Assembly (NCBI RefSeq): GCF_051251695.1
Contig: NZ_JBPOEU010000016.1
Coordinates: forward strand, 1 to 64,000
Direction of reading: 5' to 3'
DNA length: 64,000 bases
Source: Maritalea sp051251695
Lineage (GTDB): Bacteria; Pseudomonadota; Alphaproteobacteria; Rhizobiales; Devosiaceae
This document shows, piece after piece, positions 1-7,741 of the stretch. The notes under the pieces were generated by a model, which was given only the letters and a program-made list of their open reading frames with translations, was not told the origin of the DNA and did not search any database. Numbering within the stretch: position 1 is the stretch's first letter; every line of letters starts with the position of its first letter. Made by a program: the position numbers and the translations under genes.

Positions 1-119
1 TTAACGTCTCATTTTATTTCTACCCAAGACGAGACCTTAAACGCCTCGCGTATCTGCCCACTTGAAAACCTCAAGACCGATTGGTCGTTGAGCACCTCCG
101 CTTGTCGATCACTCACTTT

Positions 120-140
120 CCCTCCCCCTTGTGGGGAGGG
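120..140. repeat. GC-rich inverted repeat
   Basis: CCCTCCCC, a five-base spacer CTTGT, then GGGGAGGG form a perfect 8-bp inverted repeat, followed by a purine-rich run containing AAGGGTGGGGGG. This motif type (translating as SPSPLWGGIKGGG in one frame) is a familiar dispersed extragenic element in alphaproteobacterial genomes. It lies just downstream of the minus-strand microprotein gene, where it could form an RNA hairpin. I treat the reading frame through it as non-coding. Confidence 0.5.
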
Positions 141-166
141 ATTAAGGGTGGGGGGCTGTTCCAATC

Positions 167-346
167 TCAACTCGGCGTTTGCTTAGCCTTCGTTTCCGGC
201 AGAAAATTGAGCAACCAAAGTAGCCATAAAAGATTAGTCAGCTGCCAGGTCGGGCCCATTGCCAAAAAGGTCTCGATGACCCTTGAAAGTTGATAAATGC
301 CGATAAATCCCAATGCCCCTAAATACCAATGTTTTTGCATTTGCAT
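167..346 (-). CDS. small membrane protein (59 aa), unknown function
   Basis: A 59-codon reading frame that is easy to miss because of its size. The product has a short polar start, a hydrophobic stretch at about residues 8-20 (YLGALGFIGIYQL), a central part with WQLTN, and a second very hydrophobic stretch LLWLLWLLNFLP at about 39-50, then a charged tail ETKAKQTPS. This looks like a one- or two-pass inner-membrane microprotein. Two in-frame ATGs (346 and 340) are possible; neither has a strong ribosome site. A perfect 10+10 inverted repeat lies 17 bp upstream, as expected for a regulated promoter. No family recognised. The residue pattern reads as protein rather than noise, but coding status is inferred. 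Confidence 0.55.
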   Translation of the reverse strand: MQMQKHWYLGALGFIGIYQLSRVIETFLAMGPTWQLTNLLWLLWLLNFLPETKAKQTPS

Positions 347-362
347 GTTTCAAATCTATTTT

Positions 363-388
363 ATTATTAGAATACTTGTTCTAATAAT
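363..388. promoter_or_regulatory. perfect inverted repeat, candidate operator
   Basis: ATTATTAGAA, six-base spacer TACTTG, TTCTAATAAT. The arms are exact reverse complements (10+10). Size and AT-rich composition fit a dimeric winged-helix regulator site (MarR-type sites are often of this form), but the regulator is not in the window. It sits between the divergent minus-strand microprotein (start 346) and yebC (start 576), nearer the former. Confidence 0.5.
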
Positions 389-575
389 TGGGTGATGAAA
401 TTTTGAAGTTCAAGGTGTGGCGCTGGATTTAATTGATTTAGCGCAAGGGGTGCAAACCAAGATCAGGCTATGAAAGCGCATGATGAGGCTTTATTTTCGT
501 CGGTTGACGCCATATAAGATGCACAATCAGTTCAACCAGACTTAAGTTCAATCAGACAGGGGGATGACCGAAGAC

Positions 576-1322
576 ATGGCCGGCCATTCACAATATAGCA
601 ATATTATGCACCGCAAGGGGCGGCAGGATAAAATCCGCTCCAAAATGTTCTCGAAGTTCTCGAAGGAAATTACGGTTGCTGCGAAAAGCGGCATGCCTGA
701 TCCGGACATGAACCCACGTTTGCGTCTTGCTATTCAAAACGCAAAATCGCAATCAATGCCCAAAGACAATATCGAACGTGCGATTAAAAAAGCCATCGGT
801 GGCGATGCGGATTCTTACGATGAAATTCGGTATGAAGGCTACGGCCCCGGCGGCGTGGCGGTGATCGTTGAAACACTGACCGACAATAAAAACCGGACAG
901 CTTCCACCGTGCGGTCAACATTTTCCAAGAATGGTGGTGCTTTGGGCGAAACCGGTTCTGTTGGTTTCATGTTCGATCGCGTTGGCGAAATCACCTATGA
1001 GCTTGAAGCTGGTGACGCAGATACGTTGATGGACGCGGCGATTGAAGCCGGGGCTGAAGATTGTGAAACCCATGAAATGGGCCACACCATTATCTGTGCA
1101 TTTGAAGATTTGGGCGACGTTTCAACTGCGCTTGAAAAAGCGCTGGGTGTGCCAAAATCGGTGAACCCGATTTGGAAACCACAAAACAATGTGCCGGTTG
1201 ATGCTGAAAAAGGCGCAACCTTATTAAGGCTCATCGAAATTCTTGAAGAAGATGATGACGTTCAAAATGTGTATGCGAATTTTGAAATGTCAGACGAGGT
1301 GATGGCGCAACTTTCTGAGTAG
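576..1322 (+). CDS. yebC: YebC/PmpR family protein
   Basis: Cytosolic YebC/TACO1 family protein of 248 residues, the usual length. Members act as transcriptional regulators and, by more recent work on the family, as factors easing ribosome stalling. The N-terminus MAGHSQYSNIMHRKGRQD is the family signature, and YEGYGPGGVAVIVE marks the central domain. An upstream in-frame ATG at 564 touches the AGGGGG ribosome site with no spacer, whereas the ATG at 576 gives the conserved N-terminus, so 576 is chosen. Location next to the ruv genes is the classic alphaproteobacterial arrangement. Confidence 0.95.
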   Translation: MAGHSQYSNIMHRKGRQDKIRSKMFSKFSKEITVAAKSGMPDPDMNPRLRLAIQNAKSQSMPKDNIERAIKKAIGGDADSYDEIRYEGYGPGGVAVIVETLTDNKNRTASTVRSTFSKNGGALGETGSVGFMFDRVGEITYELEAGDADTLMDAAIEAGAEDCETHEMGHTIICAFEDLGDVSTALEKALGVPKSVNPIWKPQNNVPVDAEKGATLLRLIEILEEDDDVQNVYANFEMSDEVMAQLSE

Positions 1323-1348
1323 CGCTGTTTAACTTGAGGAAAACCAAA

Positions 1349-1756
1349 ATGTTGGGCAGAAGGCTCAAAACAGTGATGAACATGATCAAGCTGACGCGTG
1401 CTGAACGTGCGTTAACGCTTGGGATTTTCTTACTGTTTCAAGCGATGCTGCCCAGCTATGCCGGTGTGTTATCGACGTGGTCAGACGACGATCTATTGGT
1501 GATCTGTTCCGCGCACGGGCTGATCGAAATCGCCAACCCTAATCAACCTCAAAAGATAAATGGCGACGGTACAATGTGTATTGTCGCGCAATCAGCGGCG
1601 GCTGATTTAGGGTTCGGTGCAGACCTGCCCACCATCAATTTGCCTTTGCTGGGTGCCATGCCATTGGTGCCGATGCAGTTGCAAGACTATCGGCGCGGGG
1701 TAAGCTATACCCCCCAATCTCCAAGGGCACCGCCTCTTATTTCCTCGCAAATTTAA
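1349..1756 (+). CDS. secreted or membrane-anchored hypothetical protein, DUF2946-like
   Basis: 135 residues. A hydrophobic segment at about 20-38 (ALTLGIFLLFQAMLPSYA) looks like a signal peptide or anchor. It is followed by a LLVICSAHGLIEI stretch and a second cysteine in TMCIVAQ. The C-x-x-H-G pattern after a signal sequence resembles DUF2946-type proteins that accompany copper genes; that assignment is tentative. The next gene encodes a copper-binding fusion protein, which supports a metal role. The ATG at 1349 is preceded by GAGGA with an 8-base spacer; a TTG at 1334 is less likely. Confidence 0.6.
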   Translation: MLGRRLKTVMNMIKLTRAERALTLGIFLLFQAMLPSYAGVLSTWSDDDLLVICSAHGLIEIANPNQPQKINGDGTMCIVAQSAAADLGFGADLPTINLPLLGAMPLVPMQLQDYRRGVSYTPQSPRAPPLISSQI

Positions 1757-1820
1757 AATCAAAAAAATGATCTTGATGCGTCTGGCCGTAAGCTAACGCT
1801 TGAATTTATTAGGAAATAAA

Positions 1821-2801
1821 ATGACTAAATCTATCTTTCAAACAGCACTTGCTGCTGCCACCTTTTCGGCAGCTCTTTCAACAGGCGCGGCATTTGCTCA
1901 CGCAACATTGGAAACGCAAATTGCGCAGGCAGACAATTATTTCAAAGTTGTTTTGCGGGTGCGACACGGATGTGACGGCAAGGCCACCAATGATGTAATC
2001 ATTGAATTGCCGCATGGCTTTTACGGCGCAAAACCAATGTCGCACCACGGCTTTGACATGAAAGTTGAGCATGGTGCATATGAGCAACCGATCACTTTGC
2101 ATGGCAGAGAAAGCACAGAGGGCGTGCGCAAAGTCACATGGTCTGGCGGTGTTGTTGAAAACTGGGCCTATGACGAATTTGTGGTGTTTGGCCGCATTGG
2201 CAACGTTACGGCAGGCGATACGCTCTATTTCAAAACCACTCAGCTTTGTGGAGCTGAAGGAAAAGTGGCATGGAATGAAATTCCTGTTGAGGGAAAAGAT
2301 CGTCCAAAACATCCAGCGCCTGGACTTAAGATCGTCGAAAACCCGAACGCTCATACCGGACATCACGGCATGGCCAAAATGGAAATGCATGGCATGGTGA
2401 TGGCCGGCGATTTGCACATTGATAAAGCATGGACGCGGGCAACGCCAAATGGCGCTCCGGCCGGTGGCGCGTTCCTAACGATAACCAACAAAGGCGACAA
2501 AGCGGATCGGCTTATCGGTGCGTCATCTGAAGTTTCAAAAGTGGTTGAAGTTCACGAAATGAGCATCACTGACGGTGTGATGAAAATGGCGCAATTGGTT
2601 GATGGGTTGGTGATTGAACCCGGTGCAACAATTGAACTCAAGCCTGGCAGTTTTCACCTGATGTTGATTGGGCTGAACGATGCGATCCAGAAAGATCAAA
2701 TGGTCAAAATCACGCTTGAATTTGAACAGGCAGGCAAGGTTGATGTGATGTTCCCTGCAGCACAAATGGGTGCGCCAAGCATGGACCATTCCAACCATTA
2801 A
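1821..2801 (+). CDS. periplasmic YcnI (DUF1775) - PCu(A)C copper chaperone fusion
   Basis: 326 residues. Signal peptide cleaved after AFA, leaving His27 as the new N-terminus (HATLE), as in YcnI proteins where that His and a conserved Trp bind Cu(II); a VAWNEIP stretch supplies a candidate Trp. A Met/His-rich linker (HHGMAKMEMHGM) joins it to a PCu(A)C domain from about residue 195, with the copper ligands visible as HEM, VMKM and FHLM. PCu(A)C proteins deliver Cu(I) to cytochrome oxidase. The two domains are often separate neighbours; here they are one polypeptide. Start ATG 1821 follows AGGA with a 6-base spacer. A terminator follows. Confidence 0.88.
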   Translation: MTKSIFQTALAAATFSAALSTGAAFAHATLETQIAQADNYFKVVLRVRHGCDGKATNDVIIELPHGFYGAKPMSHHGFDMKVEHGAYEQPITLHGRESTEGVRKVTWSGGVVENWAYDEFVVFGRIGNVTAGDTLYFKTTQLCGAEGKVAWNEIPVEGKDRPKHPAPGLKIVENPNAHTGHHGMAKMEMHGMVMAGDLHIDKAWTRATPNGAPAGGAFLTITNKGDKADRLIGASSEVSKVVEVHEMSITDGVMKMAQLVDGLVIEPGATIELKPGSFHLMLIGLNDAIQKDQMVKITLEFEQAGKVDVMFPAAQMGAPSMDHSNH

Positions 2802-2843
2802 TTGGCAAGGAAGCTTGCGTACAGAACAAGAACATGTTCAAAG

Positions 2844-2872
2844 AAGAGGTGCGGGCAACTGCACCTCTTTTT
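2844..2872 (+). terminator. Rho-independent terminator
   Basis: AAGAGGTGC, eight-base loop, GCACCTCTT and a T-run: a perfect 9-bp stem. It ends the copper gene and stops only 16 bases before the ruvC start. Confidence 0.85.
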
Positions 2873-2888
2873 CATGGGCGCGGCAAAT

Positions 2889-3395
2889 ATGAGTAATTCT
2901 ACAATACGAATTCTGGGCATTGATCCGGGCCTGCGCAATACTGGTTGGGGCATTCTCGACCAGACAGGAAACCGGCTCTCCTATGTGGCGTCCGGCGTTG
3001 TTAAGCCGCCGATCAAAGACGAATTACCGCAAAGACTGCTTGGGCTTTACGAGGGCATTAAAGAACTTATCGCGACCCATTCACCCGATGAAGCAGCAGT
3101 GGAAGAAACATTTGTGAATGCAGGGCCGCGTTCGGCGTTGTTGCTGGGCCAAGCCCGTGGCGTTTGCTTGATGACCCCTGCTTCATGCGGTTTGCGCGTT
3201 GGAGAATATTCGGCCAACAAGATCAAAAAATCAGTGGTTGGCGCCGGGCATGCGGATAAAAATCAGGTTCAATTGATGATCAATATATTGATGCCAACCG
3301 CGAAGTTTGAAAGCGCAGATGCTGCCGATGCGTTGGCCATCGCGATTACCCACGCGCATCACCGTAACTCTATTCAGCACAAGGCACAGGCATAG
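2889..3395 (+). CDS. ruvC: Holliday junction resolvase RuvC
   Basis: Endonuclease that cuts Holliday junctions symmetrically in complex with RuvAB. 168 residues (E. coli 173). The RNase H-fold acidic residues are present: Asp12 in ILGIDPGLRNTG, Glu72 in AVEETF, Asp144 and Asp147 in ESADAADALA. The frame is open to 2802, but that would run through a terminator; ATG 2889 gives the canonical N-terminus. No strong ribosome site is seen. ruvA follows after 2 bases. Confidence 0.95.
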   Translation: MSNSTIRILGIDPGLRNTGWGILDQTGNRLSYVASGVVKPPIKDELPQRLLGLYEGIKELIATHSPDEAAVEETFVNAGPRSALLLGQARGVCLMTPASCGLRVGEYSANKIKKSVVGAGHADKNQVQLMINILMPTAKFESADAADALAIAITHAHHRNSIQHKAQA

Positions 3396-3397
3396 AT

Positions 3398-4015
3398 ATG
3401 ATCGGAAAACTCAAAGGTTTGGTCGACGCGTTGGACGACGACAAAGTGCTGATTGATGTGAACGGTGTTTGTTATGTGTGCCATTGTTCCGGTCGCACAT
3501 TGGGCAACTTGCCTTCAGTTGGCGAAGCGACAACGTTGTTTATCGAAACCTATGTCCGCGAAGACCAACTCAAGCTATTTGGCTTTGGCACGCAGCCCGA
3601 AAAACAATGGTTCTTATTGCTGATGACCGTGCAAGGCGTTGGGGCAAAAGTGGCCTTGGCAATTCTGTCGACCTTGTCGATTTCTGAAATTTCGAGTTCC
3701 ATCGCGTTGCAGGATAAAGCCATGGTTGGCCGCGCGCCGGGGGTTGGCCCCAAAGTCGCGCAGCGCATCGTTAGCGAGCTGAAGGGTAAAGTCCCCGCAG
3801 GCGCTGCAATCGATCCGGGCGTACAAGGCTTGCAAGAAGCCATTGGCGAGGGTGTTGCGTCGAGCAATGTCGCAGACGCCGCATCGGCGCTGACCAATTT
3901 GGGATATTCACAAATGCAGGCCTCTTCTGTGTTGGCAAAAATTGTTGCAAAAGAAGGCGACGATGTTTCAACCGAAAAACTCATTCGCATGGGGCTGAAG
4001 GAGTTGAGTAGTTGA
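3398..4015 (+). CDS. ruvA: Holliday junction helicase subunit RuvA
   Basis: 205 residues, the usual length. Tetrameric junction-binding protein that loads the RuvB motor. N-terminal OB-fold (MIGKLKGLVDALDDDKVLIDV), tandem helix-hairpin-helix motifs (VQGVGAKVALAIL and APGVGPKVAQRIVSELKGK), and the flexible C-terminal RuvB-contact domain (about 155-205). Starts 2 bases after ruvC; its stop overlaps the TTG start of the next gene, so the genes are translationally coupled. Confidence 0.96.
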   Translation: MIGKLKGLVDALDDDKVLIDVNGVCYVCHCSGRTLGNLPSVGEATTLFIETYVREDQLKLFGFGTQPEKQWFLLLMTVQGVGAKVALAILSTLSISEISSSIALQDKAMVGRAPGVGPKVAQRIVSELKGKVPAGAAIDPGVQGLQEAIGEGVASSNVADAASALTNLGYSQMQASSVLAKIVAKEGDDVSTEKLIRMGLKELSS

Positions 4016-4584
4016 ATAACGTTCTAAAATTTGATCCATCGAAAAAGCGTAAGCCGGAACCAGAGCAAGAGAAGCCGAAGCCGCAAAACCAAGCGATGAT
4101 GTTTGTTTGGCGCAGTGCCGTTGTTGGCCCGATGGGCAGTGCTTTACTGTTGGTGGTGCTGTTCAGCTTTTCAGATATTTGGAACGCGATTACAAATCCG
4201 TTTGTTGGTGGCTATTGGCTTCAATTGGGCAAAGCGTTTGGCTTCGCAATGATTTTGGGCCTGTTTGCGACCGGATTCAGTCTGGCATTTCTTGCGCCAT
4301 ATGGTTTGTCGGTTGGTCGCGGCGCAATCCTATCCCAGTCAGATTTTGTGCGTCGGGCCGTGATGGCTGGCGGGGCATTTGGCTTTGTTGTCGTACTCGT
4401 TCTAAACGCACTGGTTGGGGCATTTGGGACAGGTCAAGGCGTCAATTATGCCTCGCCTGACTTTTATATAGGCCTTGGGGTCGGCACCATTACGGGTATG
4501 TTGATGGCGTTCCTTTGGGCGCATGTGTGTTGGTTGACCATACCCAAAACTACGCCCCAAACGACCAAGAACGACAATAGGTAA
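4012..4584 (+). CDS. integral membrane protein between ruvA and ruvB
   Basis: 190 residues, no family recognised. Polar, Lys/Pro-rich cytosolic N-terminus (about 1-30) followed by four likely membrane spans (near 38-56, 75-97, 118-138 and 152-175). TTG start at 4012 overlaps the ruvA stop and is preceded by AAGGAG with an 8-base spacer, so the unusual codon is well supported. The ATG of ruvB follows after 3 bases. Insertion inside the ruv operon implies co-expression, but nothing seen links it to recombination. Confidence 0.8.
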   Translation: MNNVLKFDPSKKRKPEPEQEKPKPQNQAMMFVWRSAVVGPMGSALLLVVLFSFSDIWNAITNPFVGGYWLQLGKAFGFAMILGLFATGFSLAFLAPYGLSVGRGAILSQSDFVRRAVMAGGAFGFVVVLVLNALVGAFGTGQGVNYASPDFYIGLGVGTITGMLMAFLWAHVCWLTIPKTTPQTTKNDNR

Positions 4585-4587
4585 TTT

Positions 4588-5634
4588 ATGACGGATATCA
4601 CCGACAGCACCGCAGACCGGGATGGCGAGGTTGATGTCAGCCTGCGCCCGTCATTGTTCAATGATTTTGTGGGGCAAGAAAAAGCACGCGACAACTTGCA
4701 GGTTTTCATCGACGCGGCGAAAAAACGTGGTTCGGCGCTGGACCATGTTTTGTTCGTTGGGCCGCCGGGTTTAGGCAAAACCACGTTGGCGCAAATTGTG
4801 GCCAAGGAACTTGGTGTTGGCTTTCGCGCAACATCTGGTCCCGTGATCACAAAGGCCGGTGATTTGGCCGCGTTGCTCACCAACTTGGAAGAACGCGATG
4901 TGCTGTTCATTGATGAAATTCATCGTCTCAACCCACAAGTTGAAGAAGTGCTTTACCCAGCGATGGAAGATTTTCAGCTCGATCTGATCATCGGTGAAGG
5001 GCCTGCCGCGCGTTCCGTGCGGATTGATTTGGCCAAGTTCACCTTGGTCGCTGCGACCACGCGCGCCGGGCTGTTGACCACACCGCTTAGGGATCGGTTT
5101 GGCATTCCTGTGCGGCTGCAATTCTACACCCCAGAAGAATTGGTGAAAATTGTTCAACGCGGCGCACGTTTGATGGGCGTAGGCATGACTGAAGACGGTG
5201 CGATGGAAATTGCGCGTCGGTCTCGGGGTACACCACGTATCGCAGGGCGCTTGTTGCGTCGGGTTGCGGACTTTGCTCAGGTCGACGATGTGGAGCAAAT
5301 CAACGCTGCAGTTGCGGACAAGGCCCTTGGTCGCTTGGACGTGGATAAAAAAGGTCTGGATCAGGTCGATCGGCGCTATTTGGGCACCATTGCCACCAAT
5401 TATAGCGGTGGCCCTGTCGGCATTGAAACGATTGCTGCCGCGCTTTCTGAACCGCGCGATGCGGTTGAAGAAATTATTGAGCCGTACCTCATTCAGCAGG
5501 GATTTATCCAACGCACACCGCGCGGCCGTATGTTAACGGCAATGGCGTTTCAGCATATGGGTATGGGTGTTCCCCAAGGCTTTTTAGGCGTACAAGCTAG
5601 CTTGTTTGAAGAAGAGCAGGGCGACGATGAGTAA
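4588..5634 (+). CDS. ruvB: Holliday junction branch-migration ATPase RuvB
   Basis: Hexameric AAA+ motor that drives branch migration with RuvA. 348 residues. Walker A GPPGLGKTT at 58-66, Walker B with DEIH at 108-111, sensor and arginine-finger region TTRAGLLTTPLRDRFG, and the C-terminal winged helix ending FIQRTPRGRMLT. The N-terminal RPSLFNDFVGQ is typical. The stop region overlaps the start of the following Nudix gene by 8 bases. Confidence 0.97.
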   Translation: MTDITDSTADRDGEVDVSLRPSLFNDFVGQEKARDNLQVFIDAAKKRGSALDHVLFVGPPGLGKTTLAQIVAKELGVGFRATSGPVITKAGDLAALLTNLEERDVLFIDEIHRLNPQVEEVLYPAMEDFQLDLIIGEGPAARSVRIDLAKFTLVAATTRAGLLTTPLRDRFGIPVRLQFYTPEELVKIVQRGARLMGVGMTEDGAMEIARRSRGTPRIAGRLLRRVADFAQVDDVEQINAAVADKALGRLDVDKKGLDQVDRRYLGTIATNYSGGPVGIETIAAALSEPRDAVEEIIEPYLIQQGFIQRTPRGRMLTAMAFQHMGMGVPQGFLGVQASLFEEEQGDDE

Positions 5635-6118
5635 TCTTACGTTTGACGAAGGCAATCTGCGAGTCAATGTGCGCTGCGCGGCGATCATTCGGCATGAAGG
5701 CCATGTGTTGGTGTGCCGGGAGAACGATGATGATTTCGTGTGTTTGCCGGGCGGCCGGGTGCAACGGGGGGAAAGCTCTTTGCAGGCTCTCCATCGTGAG
5801 ATGGATGAAGAGCTAAACGCGAAAGCTGAAAATCCCCAACTCCGATATATCATTGAAAACTTCTTCTGGCGCTATGGCAAAAAATACCACGAGTTTGGCT
5901 TCTATTATGAAGTTGAACCCCCGGCGCACATCCCATTCAAATTTGGTGAAGTCTGCGCAACGGGCGAAGATGACGGCACATTGTTGAACTTTGAGTGGGC
6001 ACCGTTCAGCCCCGAAGGTTTGGCATATGTAAACCTTCACCCCCACTCAATGCGCACTCGATTGGTCGATTTGCCAAATGGATTTTTGCACCAAACGGTT
6101 GTTGATCCGGACTATTGA
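5627..6118 (+). CDS. Nudix hydrolase-like protein 1
   Basis: 163 residues. Nudix box GRVQRGESSLQALHREMDEE fits G-x5-E-x7-RE-U-x-EE, with the metal-binding REMDEE intact, but the next conserved glycine is Asn (EELNA). The fold should be a Nudix hydrolase acting on a nucleoside diphosphate-X compound; the substrate cannot be told. It overlaps ruvB by 8 bases and is followed 3 bases later by a paralogue of nearly the same length. The ATG at 5627 is chosen because upstream codons lie inside ruvB. Confidence 0.85.
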   Translation: MSNLTFDEGNLRVNVRCAAIIRHEGHVLVCRENDDDFVCLPGGRVQRGESSLQALHREMDEELNAKAENPQLRYIIENFFWRYGKKYHEFGFYYEVEPPAHIPFKFGEVCATGEDDGTLLNFEWAPFSPEGLAYVNLHPHSMRTRLVDLPNGFLHQTVVDPDY

Positions 6119-6121
6119 GCA

Positions 6122-6607
6122 ATGGGCATTGATTTAACATTTAAATCTGTGGGCGCTGTTTTCAATGTCCGCGCGGCGGGCATTATCAAGCATAAAGGCT
6201 ACATGCTTTGTGCGACCGAAGAAGAGTTGAATTATGTGTACATTCCCGGCGGACGTGTAAAGCGGGGCGAGGATAGTGGACGGGCATTTGCGCGGGAAAT
6301 GCGCGAAGAATTGGATATTGACGTTGAAGCGAAAAGTCCGCTGATTATCACCGAGAGCTTTTACGATGGATCCGATGTTCGGTATCATGAGTTTACATTC
6401 TACTATGTGATCGACAAGCCTGAAAGTCTTGCTTTTGCGCCGGGCGAAATCTGCCATGTACACCAAGAAGAAGATAAAGAGGTTGCCCATCGCTGGGTTC
6501 GCGCAACAGCGGATGGACTGATCAAGGCTCAGGTTGAGCCGCAACAATTACACGCTCATTTCATTGATCTACCAAAGTGCCCAATTCATGTTACGATTGT
6601 TGAATAA
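6122..6607 (+). CDS. Nudix hydrolase-like protein 2 (tandem paralogue)
   Basis: 161 residues, clearly related to the preceding protein: shared FNVRAAGIIKHKGYML, PGGRVKRGE, EFTFYYVI and a C-terminal HFIDLPK matching RLVDLPN of copy 1. The Nudix box keeps REMREE but has Asp where Gly is expected (EELDI), so both copies lack the same glycine. Tandem duplication is the simplest origin. Whether the two form a heterodimer or have different substrates is unknown. Confidence 0.85.
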   Translation: MGIDLTFKSVGAVFNVRAAGIIKHKGYMLCATEEELNYVYIPGGRVKRGEDSGRAFAREMREELDIDVEAKSPLIITESFYDGSDVRYHEFTFYYVIDKPESLAFAPGEICHVHQEEDKEVAHRWVRATADGLIKAQVEPQQLHAHFIDLPKCPIHVTIVE

Positions 6608-6630
6608 TGGATATGTTTTGGGAGGACATG

Positions 6631-7089
6631 ATGAAGAGACTATTTTTGACATTGGCGATTTTGGCAGGGCTCGTTCCCGGCGTGGCGTCGGCGCAGGACA
6701 TGTCTGGGGTGCCAGATGTGTCGATGTTCAAGATGATGGTGGATGCGAACAAGCAAGCGGGCTGGGTGGCGTTTCGCGAATATGATGGCCAGCAGTTGAT
6801 TTATTTCACAGCCCTTGTGACCTCACGTTGCCGGCTCAAGGAAATTCGTTATTCAGTGAATTCAGATGCATTGGACCAGCAATTTGCGTTGGCACCTTGT
6901 ATTCCAGATGCGCCGTTTTCAATTCCAAGCGATGCGGGACTTGAAGCTATCGCGATTAGTTTACCCTCGCAAACCGCAAAAACAGTATCTGTTCAGGTTG
7001 TGTTTAAGGATGATGTGGAAACAGAAATGATGACATATCGCCCCTGCGTTGGCGTGGGTGACGGCACATGCGCAAAGGCAGTGAATTAG
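6631..7089 (+). CDS. small exported protein, unknown function
   Basis: 152 residues with a standard signal peptide (MKRLFLTLAILAGLVPGVASA, cleavage before QD). The mature part has four cysteines (SRC, APC, RPCVG, GTC), suggesting disulfides in the periplasm, and ends GTCAKAVN. No family recognised. GGAGGA at 6621-6626 best fits the second of two adjacent ATGs (6631). It lies 2 bases before ybgC, so it probably belongs to the same transcript. Confidence 0.75.
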   Translation: MKRLFLTLAILAGLVPGVASAQDMSGVPDVSMFKMMVDANKQAGWVAFREYDGQQLIYFTALVTSRCRLKEIRYSVNSDALDQQFALAPCIPDAPFSIPSDAGLEAIAISLPSQTAKTVSVQVVFKDDVETEMMTYRPCVGVGDGTCAKAVN

Positions 7090-7090
7090 T

Positions 7091-7531
7091 TTGAATAACC
7101 AACAATACCCATTTGGCGGTGAAGTCACCAATGATGGTGCGCACCTTTTTCCGGTGCGTATCTATTATGAAGACACCGACTTTTCAGGCAATGTTTATCA
7201 TGCAGCCTATTTGAAATTCTTTGAACGTGCCCGAACTGAGTTTTTGCGCGCACATGGCGTGCATCATCAACAATTGTTTGAAACTGAGGGGATCGCTTTT
7301 GCGGTGCGTTCTTTGAATATTGAATATTTACGCGCTGCCCATATTGACGATCTTTTGGAGGTCACGACCTCTGTGGTTGAGATGAAGGGCACCAGAATGA
7401 AGCTTATGCAAATTTTGCGGCGCGATGGGAATATCATCACACAGGCCGAAGTGAGCGCTGTAGCGATCAATGCGAAGGGTCGTCCAACGCGATTGCCGCA
7501 GAACTTGCGCACTGCGTTGGGTGGCCAATAG
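7091..7531 (+). CDS. ybgC: Tol-Pal associated acyl-CoA thioesterase YbgC
   Basis: Hot-dog fold thioesterase of 146 residues, usual for YbgC. The active-site region YYEDTDFSGNVYHAAYLKFFERARTEFLR is present, with the catalytic Asp in EDTD. It acts on acyl-CoA or acyl-carrier protein at the inner membrane. TTG start at 7091, two bases after the upstream stop, with no strong ribosome site, suggesting coupled translation. It precedes tolQ by 210 bp, the standard order. Confidence 0.93.
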   Translation: MNNQQYPFGGEVTNDGAHLFPVRIYYEDTDFSGNVYHAAYLKFFERARTEFLRAHGVHHQQLFETEGIAFAVRSLNIEYLRAAHIDDLLEVTTSVVEMKGTRMKLMQILRRDGNIITQAEVSAVAINAKGRPTRLPQNLRTALGGQ

Positions 7532-7741
7532 GTCTTGGCAGCGCTTTTTGTTCATCTTAAATTCAGCAACGCTTTATTAACCATAAAATTACCGGATCAG
7601 CCTAAGGGTCGCATATTGGGATTTTGTAGGTGCGATAGGCACTTGCGCTCTTAAATTTGACAAATTTGAGGGTCATGCAAATCAGGTCGACCGGTAGAAC
7701 GGCAAAATAACGCCCAAGACTGGCGTTTAAGGGGAAGATAA

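Noticed and set aside
81..293. 70-residue frame on the plus strand
   Set aside because: It runs through the GC-rich repeat and is antisense to the better-supported minus-strand microprotein.
504..520. TTGACG with TATAAG as a yebC promoter
   Set aside because: The spacer is 3 bases, far too short for a sigma-70 promoter.
1878..2417. 179-residue minus-strand frame
   Set aside because: Antisense to the YcnI-PCu(A)C gene; His/Cys-rich composition is a mirror of that gene.
4771..5511. 246-residue minus-strand frame
   Set aside because: Antisense shadow of ruvB, with no family features.
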